Below, piece after piece: positions 1-9,689 of a stretch of 64,000 nucleotides of DNA (position 1 is its first letter; each line of letters begins with the position of its first letter). The translations under genes were made by a program, and so were the position numbers. The DNA comes from Martinezella lusitana (GTDB lineage: Bacteria > Pseudomonadota > Alphaproteobacteria > Rhizobiales > Rhizobiaceae), in NCBI RefSeq assembly GCF_016901135.1, contig NZ_JAFEVL010000066.1:124001-188000 (forward strand). Direction: 5' to 3'. A model generated the notes under the pieces. It had not been told where the DNA came from. It searched no databases and saw only the letters and a program-made list of their open reading frames with translations.

Positions 1-2
1 CG

Positions 3-353
3 GAGGCGTTCCTGCATGCCATGCAGAAGATCGCCACCTCGAAGACGCCGATGTTTCTCGTGCTGCAGGGCTGCCTGAGGCAATTTCAATTGCTCGATAC
101 GATGCGGGCCGAAATGGACGAAAAGCGGCTGGCGCCGGCGCAGGTCATGCAGACACTTGGGCGCCACCTGCATTTTCGCCGCAAGCCGATCATCGAGCAG
201 GCACTCAAGACCTGGACAGCGCCAGCCATTGCCCGCGAAATGAACAGGCTGCAATCCGCCATCCTACAGACGCGCCAGCGCGCCAGCCTCGAAGATACAA
301 TCGCCACCCAGACTCTGCTGGCAACGACGCTGCAATCCGCCCGCAAGGGCTGA
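3..353 (+). CDS. holA: DNA polymerase III delta subunit, C-terminal part (5' cut by window)
   Basis: The frame is open from the first bases, so this is the last ~116 residues of a longer protein. The visible part is alpha-helical and reads like the C-terminal collar domain of HolA, including a run near HLHFRRKPIIEQAL and a final helix of the type seen in clamp-loader delta subunits. HolA opens the beta clamp for loading at the replication fork. Its position just before the converging parB end is the usual rhizobial arrangement. The catalytic-type AAA+ region lies outside the window, so the call rests on the tail plus gene order. Confidence 0.72.
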   Translation, partial: EAFLHAMQKIATSKTPMFLVLQGCLRQFQLLDTMRAEMDEKRLAPAQVMQTLGRHLHFRRKPIIEQALKTWTAPAIAREMNRLQSAILQTRQRASLEDTIATQTLLATTLQSARKG

Positions 354-369
354 TGTTTCACGGGAAATA
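354..369. other. Degenerate parS-like site
   Basis: TGTTTCACGGGAAATA begins immediately after the holA stop codon. It differs from the 16-bp parS palindrome TGTTTCACGTGAAACA at two positions (10 and 15), one of them in the centre. It may be a weak ParB site or a decayed one; its closeness to parB and to three good sites argues against pure chance. Confidence 0.45.
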
Positions 370-426
370 TGATGCGCGCATCAGGCTTCACAGGAGCGCC
401 GGCACGCGCTATCCCATTGTTTTTAC

Positions 427-475
427 ACAGCTCCGGACGAAAGACGGTTGCACGTTTTTCCTGGAATTGCTCTAG
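427..475. repeat. Dispersed rhizobial palindrome, copy A (parB 3' end)
   Basis: The stretch contains CTCCGGACGAAAGACGGTTG followed by CACGTTTTTCCTGGAATTGCTCT. It matches the element at 54879-54935 (CGGACGGAAAACCGTTGCGC, then ACTTTTCCTAGAAATGCTCT) and, more distantly, 45440-45489. It runs into the stop codon of parB, as copy C runs out of the stop of alkB. It probably works as a transcript-end structure between the converging holA and parB. Confidence 0.6.
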
Positions 476-1365
476 CGCCGCTCCAACAGCCGGCAAATCT
501 CTTCCAGCTGCTCAAGGGTCTTGTAGGATATCTTCACCTGGCCGCCATTGCCGCGATGGTTGATTGCGACTTCCAGTCCGAGCGCATCGGACAGGGTACG
601 CTCGAGCGCCAGCGTATCGGAATCCTTCTCGTCCTTGCGAGCGCCTGCGGGACGGGGATCGTTCTGGGCCTTGATGTCGTTCTGCGCCAGACGCTCGGCA
701 TCGCGGACCGACATGCCCTTGGAAACGATCGTGCGGGCAAGCGTCGCTGGATCGGAGGTCGACACCAGCGCGCGCGCATGACCGGCAGAAAGGCTACCGG
801 CGGCGAGCATATCGCGCACTTGATCCGGAAGCTTCAGAAGACGCAGGGAGTTGGCAACATGGCTGCGGCTCTTGCCGATGATCTCGCCGAGATCATTTTG
901 GGTATAGCCGTGCTCGGCAATCAACTGCTCATAGCCCAGCGCCTCTTCCAGCGGATTGAGATCCGCGCGCTGAACATTTTCGACAATGGCAATTTCCAGC
1001 GCGGTCTTGTCGTCGACATCGCGAACGATGACCGGGATTTCGATCAGACCGGCCAGCTGCGCCGCGCGCCAACGTCTTTCGCCGGCTATTATTTCATAGC
1101 GATCGGTCGAAACCGGGCGAACCACGACCGGCTGCACAATGCCGTGCTGGCGAATGGAGCTGGCGAGATCATGCAACTCGGTTTCGTCGAAATAACGACG
1201 GGGATTTCGCGGGTTGCGGGCGATGAATTCGATCGGCACCATGCGATCCGGATTGACCGACGGTCTTCCAACATCCACCGGCGTCGGCTGGTCCATCTCT
1301 CCGATAAGAGCCGCCAATCCGCGCCCAAGACGCCGCTTCGAAAGATCATCATTCATCGCCGACAC
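472..1365 (-). CDS. parB: Chromosome partitioning protein ParB (CTPase, parS-binding)
   Basis: 297 residues, the usual size for alphaproteobacterial ParB. The N-terminus has the LGRGLAALIGE motif thought to contact ParA. RNPRNPRRYFDE and the GERRWRAAQLAG box (CTP-binding) follow, then the helix-turn-helix around LGEIIGKSRSHVANSLRLLK, and a C-terminal dimerisation tail ending LEEICRLLERR. ParB loads on parS, slides as a CTP clamp and organises the origin region. It lies 22 bp after parA in the same operon. A second ATG three codons in (MNDDLSKRRLG) is an alternative start. Confidence 0.97.
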   Translation of the reverse strand: MSAMNDDLSKRRLGRGLAALIGEMDQPTPVDVGRPSVNPDRMVPIEFIARNPRNPRRYFDETELHDLASSIRQHGIVQPVVVRPVSTDRYEIIAGERRWRAAQLAGLIEIPVIVRDVDDKTALEIAIVENVQRADLNPLEEALGYEQLIAEHGYTQNDLGEIIGKSRSHVANSLRLLKLPDQVRDMLAAGSLSAGHARALVSTSDPATLARTIVSKGMSVRDAERLAQNDIKAQNDPRPAGARKDEKDSDTLALERTLSDALGLEVAINHRGNGGQVKISYKTLEQLEEICRLLERR

Positions 1366-1387
1366 TCACTCTGAAACAAACACTATA

Positions 1388-2200
<813 letters not shown>

Positions 2201-2207
2201 TTTATGG

Positions 2208-2825
2208 TTAAATCAGGCGCCGAAGGCGGCTTAACTCCAGAATAACAGAATCCCGCTCAACGACACTTTGGTGTTTTAACAGATCGAATCCCCAACGACC
2301 ACGGGCTTTCTGAAGCTCGCGCTCGTAATCCCGGCCTTTATGGAGCAAGAGACGTATATTTTCGTTGCGCTCCACCCATGGGGCAGCGTAGTCCAGCAAC
2401 ATGTCCAGTTCCGCGAGCGCGCGCGCAGAGATCACATCGCAGTTCTGAATAGTCGCTGGAGCCTCTTCGATCCGGACGGCATGGACTGTGCCACGAGCGC
2501 CGCATTCACGCAGACAAACCCTTAGAAAGGCTGCCTTTTTCTGGTTGCTTTCAACCAGATCGACATGGCCTTCACCCTGCTCCGCCAGCAAAATCGCGGT
2601 AATGATCCCCGGAAACCCGCCACCGCTGCCCAGATCGGCCCAATGAGCAGGCTTTGGATGAAGTTGAAAGATCTGCGCGCTATCGGCAATATGTCGTCGC
2701 CAGAGATCATCGACTGTCGACGGCGCAACCAGATTGATCGTCTTAGCCCATTTTTGAAAGAGTACCGCAAAATGCTGCAGACGTTCCTGTGTTTCACGTG
2801 AAACACGTACACCGTTTAATTCCAT
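2208..2825 (-). CDS. rsmG: 16S rRNA (guanine-N7) methyltransferase RsmG (GidB)
   Basis: About 205 residues. The SAM-binding loop ADLGSGGGFPG and the later motifs VDLVESNQKKAAFLR and CDVISARALAELD identify RsmG, which methylates G527 of 16S rRNA. An ATG at 2879 is in frame but overlaps the end of mnmG. The ATG at 2825 (MELNGVRVSRET) gives the normal family N-terminus and leaves 25 bp after mnmG. A perfect parS site lies inside codons 7-12, so DNA and protein functions share these bases. Upstream mnmG and downstream parA are on the same strand. Confidence 0.95.
   Translation of the reverse strand: MELNGVRVSRETQERLQHFAVLFQKWAKTINLVAPSTVDDLWRRHIADSAQIFQLHPKPAHWADLGSGGGFPGIITAILLAEQGEGHVDLVESNQKKAAFLRVCLRECGARGTVHAVRIEEAPATIQNCDVISARALAELDMLLDYAAPWVERNENIRLLLHKGRDYERELQKARGRWGFDLLKHQSVVERDSVILELSRLRRLI
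2790..2805. other. parS: parS centromere site 1 (perfect, inside rsmG)
   Basis: TGTTTCACGTGAAACA is a perfect 16-bp palindrome identical to the canonical bacterial ParB site. It lies within rsmG codons that encode part of the R-V-S-R-E-T segment, about 0.6 kb from the parA start. Confidence 0.97.
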
Positions 2826-2850
2826 AATTGGACTCTCAAACCTTGCAGGA

Positions 2851-4731
2851 TCAGGACACGAGCTTTCGCTCTTCAACACTGCCCAGCTTTCTCAGATGCG
2901 CCAGCAACAGCGATATTGCGGCCGGTGTCATCCCGTCAATACGCGAAGCCTGGGCGATATTCTTCGGTCGCGCCAGGCTCAGCTTCTGTTTCAGCTCATT
3001 GGATAGGCCGGACAGAACAGCAAAATCGAACTCCGCAGGGATAACGCGCTCTTCCTCGCGCCGTGTCTGAACAATATCGGCGGTCTGCCGGTCCATATAA
3101 ACGGCGTAAGCGGCCTCGATTTCCACAGCCTCGACAACACCTCGATCGATCGAACGCAGCTGCGGCCAAAACTTAGACAATGATTCGATGGATTGGCCAG
3201 GGTAGGAAAGAAGCTCGTAAGCTGAGCGCCGCTGGCCATCCTTGTTCAGATGCAGCCCCGCCTTCTCGGCTTCACTCGGCGTCACATTCAATTCCTTCAG
3301 CTGGTTACGAGCCCGTCCCAGCTTCTCCAAATAAGCGTTGAATCGCTCGGCGCGTGCAGTGGCGACACATCCGATCGATAGGCCAACCGGAGTCAAGCGT
3401 ACGTCGGCATTGTCTGCTCGCAGCGACAAGCGGTATTCGGCACGCGAAGTGAACATGCGATAGGGCTCGGCGACACCGCGCGACGTAAGATCATCAATCA
3501 TTACCCCGATATAGGATTCAGTGCGGCTGAGCTCGACTGCTTCACTACCAGAGGCAGAACGCGCAGCATTCAGGCCCGCGACCAGGCCCTGCGCGCCGGC
3601 TTCCTCATATCCAGTCGTGCCATTAATCTGGCCGGCGAGAAAAAGACCGGGAATCTTTTCCACTTCCAGGGACAGTTTCAGCTCGCGAGGATCGACATGA
3701 TCATACTCGATGGCATAGCCGCATTGCAGAATGCGGACTCGTTCCAGACCCGGAATGGTTCTGATGAAGCTTACCTGCACATCCTCGGGGAGTGACGTCG
3801 ATATGCCGTTGGGATAGATCGTCGTATCATCCAGCCCTTCCGGTTCAAGAAAGATCTGATGGCCATCACGTTCACCGAACTTGACAATCTTGTCCTCGAT
3901 CGACGGGCAATAGCGCGGTCCAACACCTTCGATCTGCCCGGAATACATGGCCGAGCGTTTCAGATTGTCGGCAATGATCTTGTGCGTCGCCGGCGTCGTG
4001 CGGGTGACACCACATTCGATCTGTGGATTCACGATGGCATCGGTCATGAAGGAAAAGGGCGTCGGATCTTCGTCCGCACCTTGGCGGCCGACCGAATCCC
4101 AATCGATCGTCGTGCCATCCAAGCGGGCCGGCGTACCGGTCTTCAAACGACCGAGCGCCAAGCCATGGCGCAGCAAAGTGCCGGATAGCCCGATCGACGG
4201 TTCTTCCCCGACCCGGCCAGCGGGAATTTTCTTGTCACCGATATGGATCAAGCCGCGAAGAAAAGTCCCGGTTGTCAGCACCACGGCGCCGCAAGGGATC
4301 GCTCTGCCATCCTTCAAGGTGACTGCGGAAACTCGTCCATGCTCGATAGCGAGATCGAAGGCATCACCTTCGATGATATCGAGATTCTCGATCGCCGCGA
4401 TCTCAGCCTGCATAGCCAGGCGATAGAGCTTGCGATCAGCTTGCGTTCGTGGACCGCGGACGGCCGGCCCCTTCTTCCGGTTCAGCATGCGAAACTGAAT
4501 ACCGGCCGCATCAGCCACTCGCCCCATCAAGCCATCAAGCGCATCGATCTCGCGGACCAGATGACCCTTTCCAAGGCCGCCGATCGCCGGGTTGCACGAC
4601 ATCACACCTATTGTGCTGCGCTTGTGGGTGATGAGCGCCGTACGCGCGCCCAGGCGCGCAGCCGCAGCGGCGGCTTCGCTGCCCGCATGGCCGCCGCCCA
4701 CGACGATCACATCATATGTTCTGTCGACCAT
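2851..4731 (-). CDS. mnmG: tRNA uridine-5-carboxymethylaminomethyl synthesis enzyme MnmG (GidA)
   Basis: 626 residues, normal length. The N-terminal FAD-binding motif VVGGGHAGSEAA and the family signatures CNPAIGGLGKGHL and GPRYCPSIEDKIVKF are present, with the C-terminal helical domain used to bind MnmE. With MnmE it installs the cmnm5 group at wobble U34 of certain tRNAs. The ATG at 4731 is preferred over an in-frame TTG at 4737, because GAGGA stands 8 nt before the ATG. The mnmE gene lies upstream on the same strand, with two parS sites between them. Confidence 0.96.
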   Translation of the reverse strand: MVDRTYDVIVVGGGHAGSEAAAAAARLGARTALITHKRSTIGVMSCNPAIGGLGKGHLVREIDALDGLMGRVADAAGIQFRMLNRKKGPAVRGPRTQADRKLYRLAMQAEIAAIENLDIIEGDAFDLAIEHGRVSAVTLKDGRAIPCGAVVLTTGTFLRGLIHIGDKKIPAGRVGEEPSIGLSGTLLRHGLALGRLKTGTPARLDGTTIDWDSVGRQGADEDPTPFSFMTDAIVNPQIECGVTRTTPATHKIIADNLKRSAMYSGQIEGVGPRYCPSIEDKIVKFGERDGHQIFLEPEGLDDTTIYPNGISTSLPEDVQVSFIRTIPGLERVRILQCGYAIEYDHVDPRELKLSLEVEKIPGLFLAGQINGTTGYEEAGAQGLVAGLNAARSASGSEAVELSRTESYIGVMIDDLTSRGVAEPYRMFTSRAEYRLSLRADNADVRLTPVGLSIGCVATARAERFNAYLEKLGRARNQLKELNVTPSEAEKAGLHLNKDGQRRSAYELLSYPGQSIESLSKFWPQLRSIDRGVVEAVEIEAAYAVYMDRQTADIVQTRREEERVIPAEFDFAVLSGLSNELKQKLSLARPKNIAQASRIDGMTPAAISLLLAHLRKLGSVEERKLVS

Positions 4732-4787
4732 TATCAAAGTCCTCGGTAATGCCGTTTGTTTGGCACAGCGATTTCAGGAGTCAAGAA

Positions 4788-4803
4788 GGTTTCACGTGAA
4801 ACG
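4788..4803. other. parS: parS centromere site 2
   Basis: GGTTTCACGTGAAACG keeps the full 14-bp palindromic core GTTTCACGTGAAAC. It sits between mnmE and mnmG, 40 bp from the next parS. Confidence 0.94.
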
Positions 4804-4827
4804 TTATCTCTGACGTGTCGATTGACC

Positions 4828-4843
4828 TGTTTCACGTGAATCA
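4828..4843. other. parS: parS centromere site 3 (overlaps mnmE stop)
   Basis: TGTTTCACGTGAATCA has one mismatch to the canonical palindrome (position 14). Its last three bases are the stop codon of mnmE on the minus strand. Sites 2 and 3 are 40 bp apart start to start, close to four helical turns. Confidence 0.9.
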
Positions 4844-6163
4844 TTTGCCGATACAGAATTCCGAGAAGATGACATCCAGCAAATCCTCAACATCGACGCG
4901 GCCCGTGATCCGGCCCAAGCTGTTTGCGCTCCGTCGAAGATACTCCGCCCGTATATCAAGGCCGGCCGAAGTCGAGGCAACCGCTGCCGTCAACGCCTCC
5001 AAGCTATCCGAAAGAAGCGTGCGATGACGCGTCCGGCTCGGCAAAGCCAGAGAGAGGGAACCGGAGCGGCTTCGCAGATCTTCAAGCAGCAATTCATGCA
5101 ACTCGGCAAGACCAGCTCCCGTGGTGGACGAGATGCGCAGTTCATAATCTTCCCCGGCTTCATCGGGATGGATATCGAATTTGGTACCAATCCTAACAAC
5201 TCTGCCGGAAAATCCTGGAAACTCCAGCTCCGCCCGTTCACCGATCTCGGCGAGCGAGAGGACAATATCGGCATCCGCGGCCGTCCTCAGCGCGCGCCGA
5301 ATGCCCTCACGCTCCACGACTTCGTCCGTTTCGCGCAGACCCGCAGTATCGTAGAGCTTAACGGCATAGCCATCGATATTGAGATCGACATGTAGAACGT
5401 CACGGGTCGTCCCGGCAATTTCGGTAACGATCGCCACTTCGCGGCGCGCCAGCACATTCATCAGACTCGACTTGCCGGCATTCGGAGCACCGGCAATGAC
5501 CACCTTCAATCCGTCCCGAATGATCTCTCCGAAATCCGCTCCCGCAAGATGATCATCCAATTCCAGGCGGAGCTTGCCCATGTCGCTCCAGACCAGATCC
5601 GAAACCGAGCCGGGTACATCTTCCTCGTCGGCAAAATCCAGTTCCGCCTCGATCAGCGCACGGGCGCGCGTCAGTCGATCCGCCCATCCGTCATAGAGCT
5701 GCGACAGGCCACCGGCCGCATGTTCCATCGCCAGTCGGCGCTGCATCTCCGTCTCAGCGCTGATGAGATCGGCTAGACCTTCGACCTCGACAAGATCCAT
5801 CTTGCCGTTTTCCAGCGCCCGGCGCGAAAATTCACCATGCTCAGCAAGTCGGCATTGTTCGAACGTCGCAAGTTCAGCCAGCAGCGCGGCAACGACAGCT
5901 TTACCGCCATGAACATGAATCTCGGCACAATCCTCGCCCGTAAACGAGCCGGGGCCGGGAAAAATGATCACCAACCCGCGATCAAGAATAAGATCGTTAC
6001 GAGTCCGAATCGTTTTCAAAACAGCCTGCCGCGGGGCCGGCAACGGCCCGGCAAGCGATTCCGTGACTTCGAGCGCCTTTGAGCCACTGATACGGATCAC
6101 GGCAACGCCGGAGGGAAGGCCGCCGCTCGAGAGCGCGTAGATCGTGTCACTGATCACCGGCAT
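4841..6163 (-). CDS. mnmE: tRNA modification GTPase MnmE (TrmE)
   Basis: 440 residues. The N-terminal folate-binding domain (DTIYALSSG, then FTGEDCAEIHVHGG) is followed by a helical region. An inserted G domain has P-loop GAPNAGKSSLMN, switch GTTRD and G3 DTAGLRET. The protein ends in CIGK, the C-terminal C-x-G-K signature of functional MnmE. It is the GTPase partner of MnmG in U34 modification. The G4 motif reads GTKFD rather than NKxD, a mild departure. Downstream mnmG is separated only by the parS pair. Confidence 0.96.
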   Translation of the reverse strand: MPVISDTIYALSSGGLPSGVAVIRISGSKALEVTESLAGPLPAPRQAVLKTIRTRNDLILDRGLVIIFPGPGSFTGEDCAEIHVHGGKAVVAALLAELATFEQCRLAEHGEFSRRALENGKMDLVEVEGLADLISAETEMQRRLAMEHAAGGLSQLYDGWADRLTRARALIEAELDFADEEDVPGSVSDLVWSDMGKLRLELDDHLAGADFGEIIRDGLKVVIAGAPNAGKSSLMNVLARREVAIVTEIAGTTRDVLHVDLNIDGYAVKLYDTAGLRETDEVVEREGIRRALRTAADADIVLSLAEIGERAELEFPGFSGRVVRIGTKFDIHPDEAGEDYELRISSTTGAGLAELHELLLEDLRSRSGSLSLALPSRTRHRTLLSDSLEALTAAVASTSAGLDIRAEYLRRSANSLGRITGRVDVEDLLDVIFSEFCIGK

Positions 6164-6328
6164 GGAGTCACCTGCATGGATTTGGTCCGCATCCGAATCG
6201 ATTCTCAGGGAGGCTCACTATCCTTCTCTCGAAAGCGGCCTCAAAAGAAATCGGGCCGCGCAAGGCGACCCGATCATATCACATTATGGGCGTCATCGAG
6301 ATAACGCCGCACCGATTCCGGCCGATGA

Positions 6329-7594
6329 TTACGTGTTCATCGACTCGAAGAAATCCGGATTGTTCTTCGTCTGCTTCAGTTTGTCGATCAGGAACTCGAT
6401 CGCGTCGGTCGTGCCCATCGGGGCCAGAATACGGCGCAGGACAAAGATCTTCTGGAGATCCTGGCGCGGCACCAGCAGGTCTTCCTTGCGCGTGCCGGAC
6501 TTGAGGATATCCATGGCCGGGAAGATGCGCTTGTCGGCAACCTTACGGTCAAGAACGATTTCCGAGTTACCGGTGCCCTTGAATTCTTCGAAGATGACTT
6601 CGTCCATGCGGCTGCCCGTATCGATCAGCGCAGTCGCGATGATGGTCAGCGAGCCGCCTTCTTCGATGTTACGTGCGGCACCGAAGAAGCGCTTCGGGCG
6701 CTGCAGAGCATTGGCGTCGACACCGCCCGTCAGCACCTTGCCAGAGGAGGGAACGACCGTGTTGTAGGCGCGGCCGAGGCGGGTGATGGAATCGAGCAGG
6801 ATGACGACGTCGCGGCCGTGCTCGACGAGCCGCTTGGCCTTCTCGATCACCATTTCGGCGACCTGGACGTGGCGCACGGCCGGTTCGTCGAAGGTCGACG
6901 AAATCACTTCGCCGCGCACAGAGCGCTGCATGTCGGTGACTTCTTCCGGACGTTCGTCGATCAGAAGAACGATCAGGTAGCAATCAGGATGATTGGCGGT
7001 GATCGAATGGGCGATGTTCTGGAGGAGAACAGTCTTACCGGTCCGGGGCGGGGCGACAATCAGGCCGCGCTGGCCTTTGCCGAGCGGCGCCACGAGATCG
7101 ATGACGCGCGGCGAAAGATCCTTCGTTGTCGGAACATCGAGTTCCATGCGGAAACGATCGTTCGGATAGAGCGGCGTCAGATTGTCGAAATGGACCTTGT
7201 GACGGATCTTTTCCGGATCGTCGAAATTGATCGTGTTGACCTTCAGCAACGCGAAATAGCGCTCGCCTTCCTTCGGACCACGGATCGGCCCCTCGACGGT
7301 ATCGCCTGTCTTCAGCGAGAAGCGGCGGATCTGGGAAGGGGAGATGTAAATGTCGTCCGGGCCGGGAAGATAGTTGGCATTGGCGGAGCGAAGGAAACCG
7401 AAGCCATCCTGCAGTACCTCGACGACGCCCTCGCCGATGATTTCCACGTCCTGGCTTGCGAGCACCTTCAGGATGGCAAACATCAGTTCCTGTTTGCGCA
7501 TCGTGCTGGCGTTTTCGACCTCGAGCGACTCGGCAAAGGCCAGGAGATCGGTCGGGGATTTGTTTTTCAGTTCTTGAAGCTTCATTTCAGCCAT
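6329..7594 (-). CDS. rho: Transcription termination factor Rho
   Basis: 421 residues from MAEMKLQELKNKSPTDLL. The N-terminal helical domain is followed by a cold-shock-like RNA-binding domain with RNP1 DGFGFLR. The RecA-type ATPase has Walker A APPRTGKTVLLQ and Walker B VVILLDSITRLGRAYN. Rho is a hexameric RNA translocase that ends transcription. The frame stays open up to 7753, but the extra 53 residues (MPAPLAGHRL...) do not resemble Rho and lie in a 199-bp leader, so the ATG at 7594 is chosen. No strong SD is visible there. A long leader fits the autoregulation known for rho, which is inferred here. Confidence 0.96.
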   Translation of the reverse strand: MAEMKLQELKNKSPTDLLAFAESLEVENASTMRKQELMFAILKVLASQDVEIIGEGVVEVLQDGFGFLRSANANYLPGPDDIYISPSQIRRFSLKTGDTVEGPIRGPKEGERYFALLKVNTINFDDPEKIRHKVHFDNLTPLYPNDRFRMELDVPTTKDLSPRVIDLVAPLGKGQRGLIVAPPRTGKTVLLQNIAHSITANHPDCYLIVLLIDERPEEVTDMQRSVRGEVISSTFDEPAVRHVQVAEMVIEKAKRLVEHGRDVVILLDSITRLGRAYNTVVPSSGKVLTGGVDANALQRPKRFFGAARNIEEGGSLTIIATALIDTGSRMDEVIFEEFKGTGNSEIVLDRKVADKRIFPAMDILKSGTRKEDLLVPRQDLQKIFVLRRILAPMGTTDAIEFLIDKLKQTKNNPDFFESMNT

Positions 7595-7793
7595 GAAGGG
7601 AATTACTCGTTTTTTTATGAGGGGAAAGGCAATGTTGTTCGAATTCAGAACCGCGATAGGGGCGTTCGCGGGAGACAGAATGGATACATGCCACGAAGAA
7701 GAGATGGCGGGAAAATAGCGATTCAGTCTATGGCCCGCAAGGGGGGCAGGCAAAATGAAGGAAATTTAACTCCGTCGCTAAAAAAGACCCATC

Positions 7794-8339
7794 TCACGAA
7801 AACGGTTTCACGACAACAAGTATGACAATCAGGATCATCAACAGCGTCGGCGCCTCGTTCATGACACGCCAATAGCGCGCCGAATGCTTGTTCTCATCGC
7901 GGGCAAAGGCGCGCGCCGCGCTGCTAAAGTGACCATGAACAGCTGATAGCAGGACAACGAGCCCTATCTTCGCATGTAGCCAGCCGCCCTGGAAATTATA
8001 GACCGACCAGGCAAGATAAAGCCCAAAAATCCAGGTCAAAATCATCGACGGCGTTATGATGTACCGCAACAGGCGCTGTTCCATCACCTTGAACGTCTCG
8101 GATTGCTGCGAACCCGGTTCGGCATCGGTATGATAGACGAAAAGCCGCGGCAGATAGAACATCCCGGCCATCCATGAGATCACCGCGATAATGTGAAGGG
8201 CCTTGATCCAGAGATAGAGATCGGCTGGATGCCAGGCGAAGAGCCCTATCGCCAGGACAGCGAAGATCAGGATCATGAAATAGGCGCGTCTTCCCGCTTT
8301 CTGGCCTGGAGCGGCATCCGTCTGTTTCTCCGTCGTCAT
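7794..8339 (-). CDS. hemJ: Protoporphyrinogen IX oxidase HemJ-type membrane protein
   Basis: 181 residues with about four membrane segments. Conserved features are the histidine in KALHIIAVISWMAGMFYLPR and the lysine in WLHAKIGLV, both typical of the UPF0093/HemJ family. HemJ replaces HemG/HemY in many alphaproteobacteria for the penultimate haem step. It follows hemE with a TGATG overlap (stop and start share one base at 8339), which supports both the start and the haem assignment. An in-frame ATG at 8351 is less likely. Confidence 0.9.
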   Translation of the reverse strand: MTTEKQTDAAPGQKAGRRAYFMILIFAVLAIGLFAWHPADLYLWIKALHIIAVISWMAGMFYLPRLFVYHTDAEPGSQQSETFKVMEQRLLRYIITPSMILTWIFGLYLAWSVYNFQGGWLHAKIGLVVLLSAVHGHFSSAARAFARDENKHSARYWRVMNEAPTLLMILIVILVVVKPFS

Positions 8340-9379
8340 CAGCCTCTCCATCCCCGCACGCGCTCGACGAGTGCGGCGACATTGGCCGGATCTGCTTGCG
8401 GGGTTATCCCGTGCCCAAGATTGAAAATCAGCGGGCCATTGCCGAGATGCTGCAGGATATCATCGATCCCTTCCTCCAAAGCCCTGCCGCCGGCAACGAC
8501 GCGCATCGGATCGAGATTGCCCTGCACCGGGCCTTCCTGCTGCAGCTCCCGGGCGAAAGCCAAGGGCACCGACCAGTCCAGACCGATCGCATCCGCACCG
8601 GTCTTCTGCCGATAGGTCTTCAACTGGTAGCCCGCACCCTTGGCGAACGCGATGATCCGCGCCTGCGGCCGGCGTGCCTTGACCGACGCGATCATCCTTG
8701 CAACCGGCCTGACGGCGAAAGCTTCGAATTCCTTCTCGCCGAGCACACCAGCCCAGGAATCGAAAATCTGCACGGCATCGGCACCGGCATCGATCTGCGC
8801 CACGAGATAGTCGGCAGATATATCGGCGAGCAGCAGCAGGAGACGTTCGAAAGCCTTCGGATGCCTGTAGGCGAATAAACGGGCAGGGGCCTGGTCCGGG
8901 GTGCCGTGCCCGGCAATCATATAGGTCGCGACGGTCCAGGGCGCACCACAGAAGCCGAGAAGCGTCGTTTCCGGGGGGAGGTCCCGCCGCAACCGTCGCA
9001 CCGTCTCCATGACCGGCGCAAGATGGGCAACCACGCCCTCCGGCTTCAAAGCCAGGATGCCCGCCTCGTCGATCGGATCCATCTCGGGGCCATGTCCCTC
9101 GGTAAAGCGGACATTGCGCTTCAATGCGTCAGGAATAACGAGGATATCGGAAAAGAGGATGGCTGCGTCGAAGCCGTAGCGGCGGATGGGCTGTAGCGTT
9201 ACTTCCACAGCGTGGTCAGGCGTATAACAGAGATCGAGAAAGCTTCCGGCCTTGGCACGTGTCTCGCGATATTCAGGCAAATAGCGACCGGCCTGTCGCA
9301 TCAGCCATAGGGGGGGAGGGCTCACCGTTTCTCCACCCAGCACCCTTATAATCTTCCGACGTTCACCGGTCAAAGACAT
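8339..9379 (-). CDS. hemE: Uroporphyrinogen decarboxylase
   Basis: About 346 residues. It has the family signatures PPLWLMRQAGRYLPEYRE near the N-terminus, ILFSDILVIPDAL, GFCGAPWTVATYM and FNLGHGITPQADP at the C-terminus. It removes four carboxyl groups from uroporphyrinogen III. In-frame ATGs lie at 9397, 9382 and 9379. MSLTGERRKI from 9379 matches the usual N-terminus best, but no clear SD decides it. The gene faces away from the putative oriC, an arrangement shared with Caulobacter and Sinorhizobium. Confidence 0.96.
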   Translation of the reverse strand: MSLTGERRKIIRVLGGETVSPPPLWLMRQAGRYLPEYRETRAKAGSFLDLCYTPDHAVEVTLQPIRRYGFDAAILFSDILVIPDALKRNVRFTEGHGPEMDPIDEAGILALKPEGVVAHLAPVMETVRRLRRDLPPETTLLGFCGAPWTVATYMIAGHGTPDQAPARLFAYRHPKAFERLLLLLADISADYLVAQIDAGADAVQIFDSWAGVLGEKEFEAFAVRPVARMIASVKARRPQARIIAFAKGAGYQLKTYRQKTGADAIGLDWSVPLAFARELQQEGPVQGNLDPMRVVAGGRALEEGIDDILQHLGNGPLIFNLGHGITPQADPANVAALVERVRGWRG

Positions 9380-9628
9380 CATCCCATATAAAATCAAATA
9401 TATATCTAAGGTTTCTATTTCTTAGAGTCTGTGACTATCAAGGATTAAAGTTCATCCATCGCCTGTCCAATTTGTCGCGCCTCGTCCGCAAATTCGAAAA
9501 CATATCGGCGCCGCTATGGGGATATGTGGAAAGTAGAACCAATCATTCAATCTTTTGAGCGGTTTGCCGAGAATATAGCGTTTGCCGGGTCTGGGGATAA
9601 GTTGGGGAGTGGCCCGGCCTACTTCACC

Positions 9629-9637
9629 TTATCCACA
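9629..9637 (+). promoter_or_regulatory. DnaA box (perfect consensus)
   Basis: TTATCCACA matches the strict DnaA consensus. The one-mismatch box at 9592-9600, 29 bp away, lies on the other strand. Confidence 0.88.
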
Positions 9638-9680
9638 TTGCCCACAAGCACCGCGGAAGCGACCGCACGAAAACCCCAAA

Positions 9681-9689
9681 TGTGGAAAA
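9681..9689 (-). promoter_or_regulatory. DnaA box (one mismatch)
   Basis: Reads TTTTCCACA on the minus strand, one mismatch from TTATCCACA, within the putative oriC. Confidence 0.7.

Noticed and set aside
7595..7753. 53-residue N-terminal extension of Rho
   Set aside because: Not Rho-like; lies in the leader. MAEMKLQEL is the family start.
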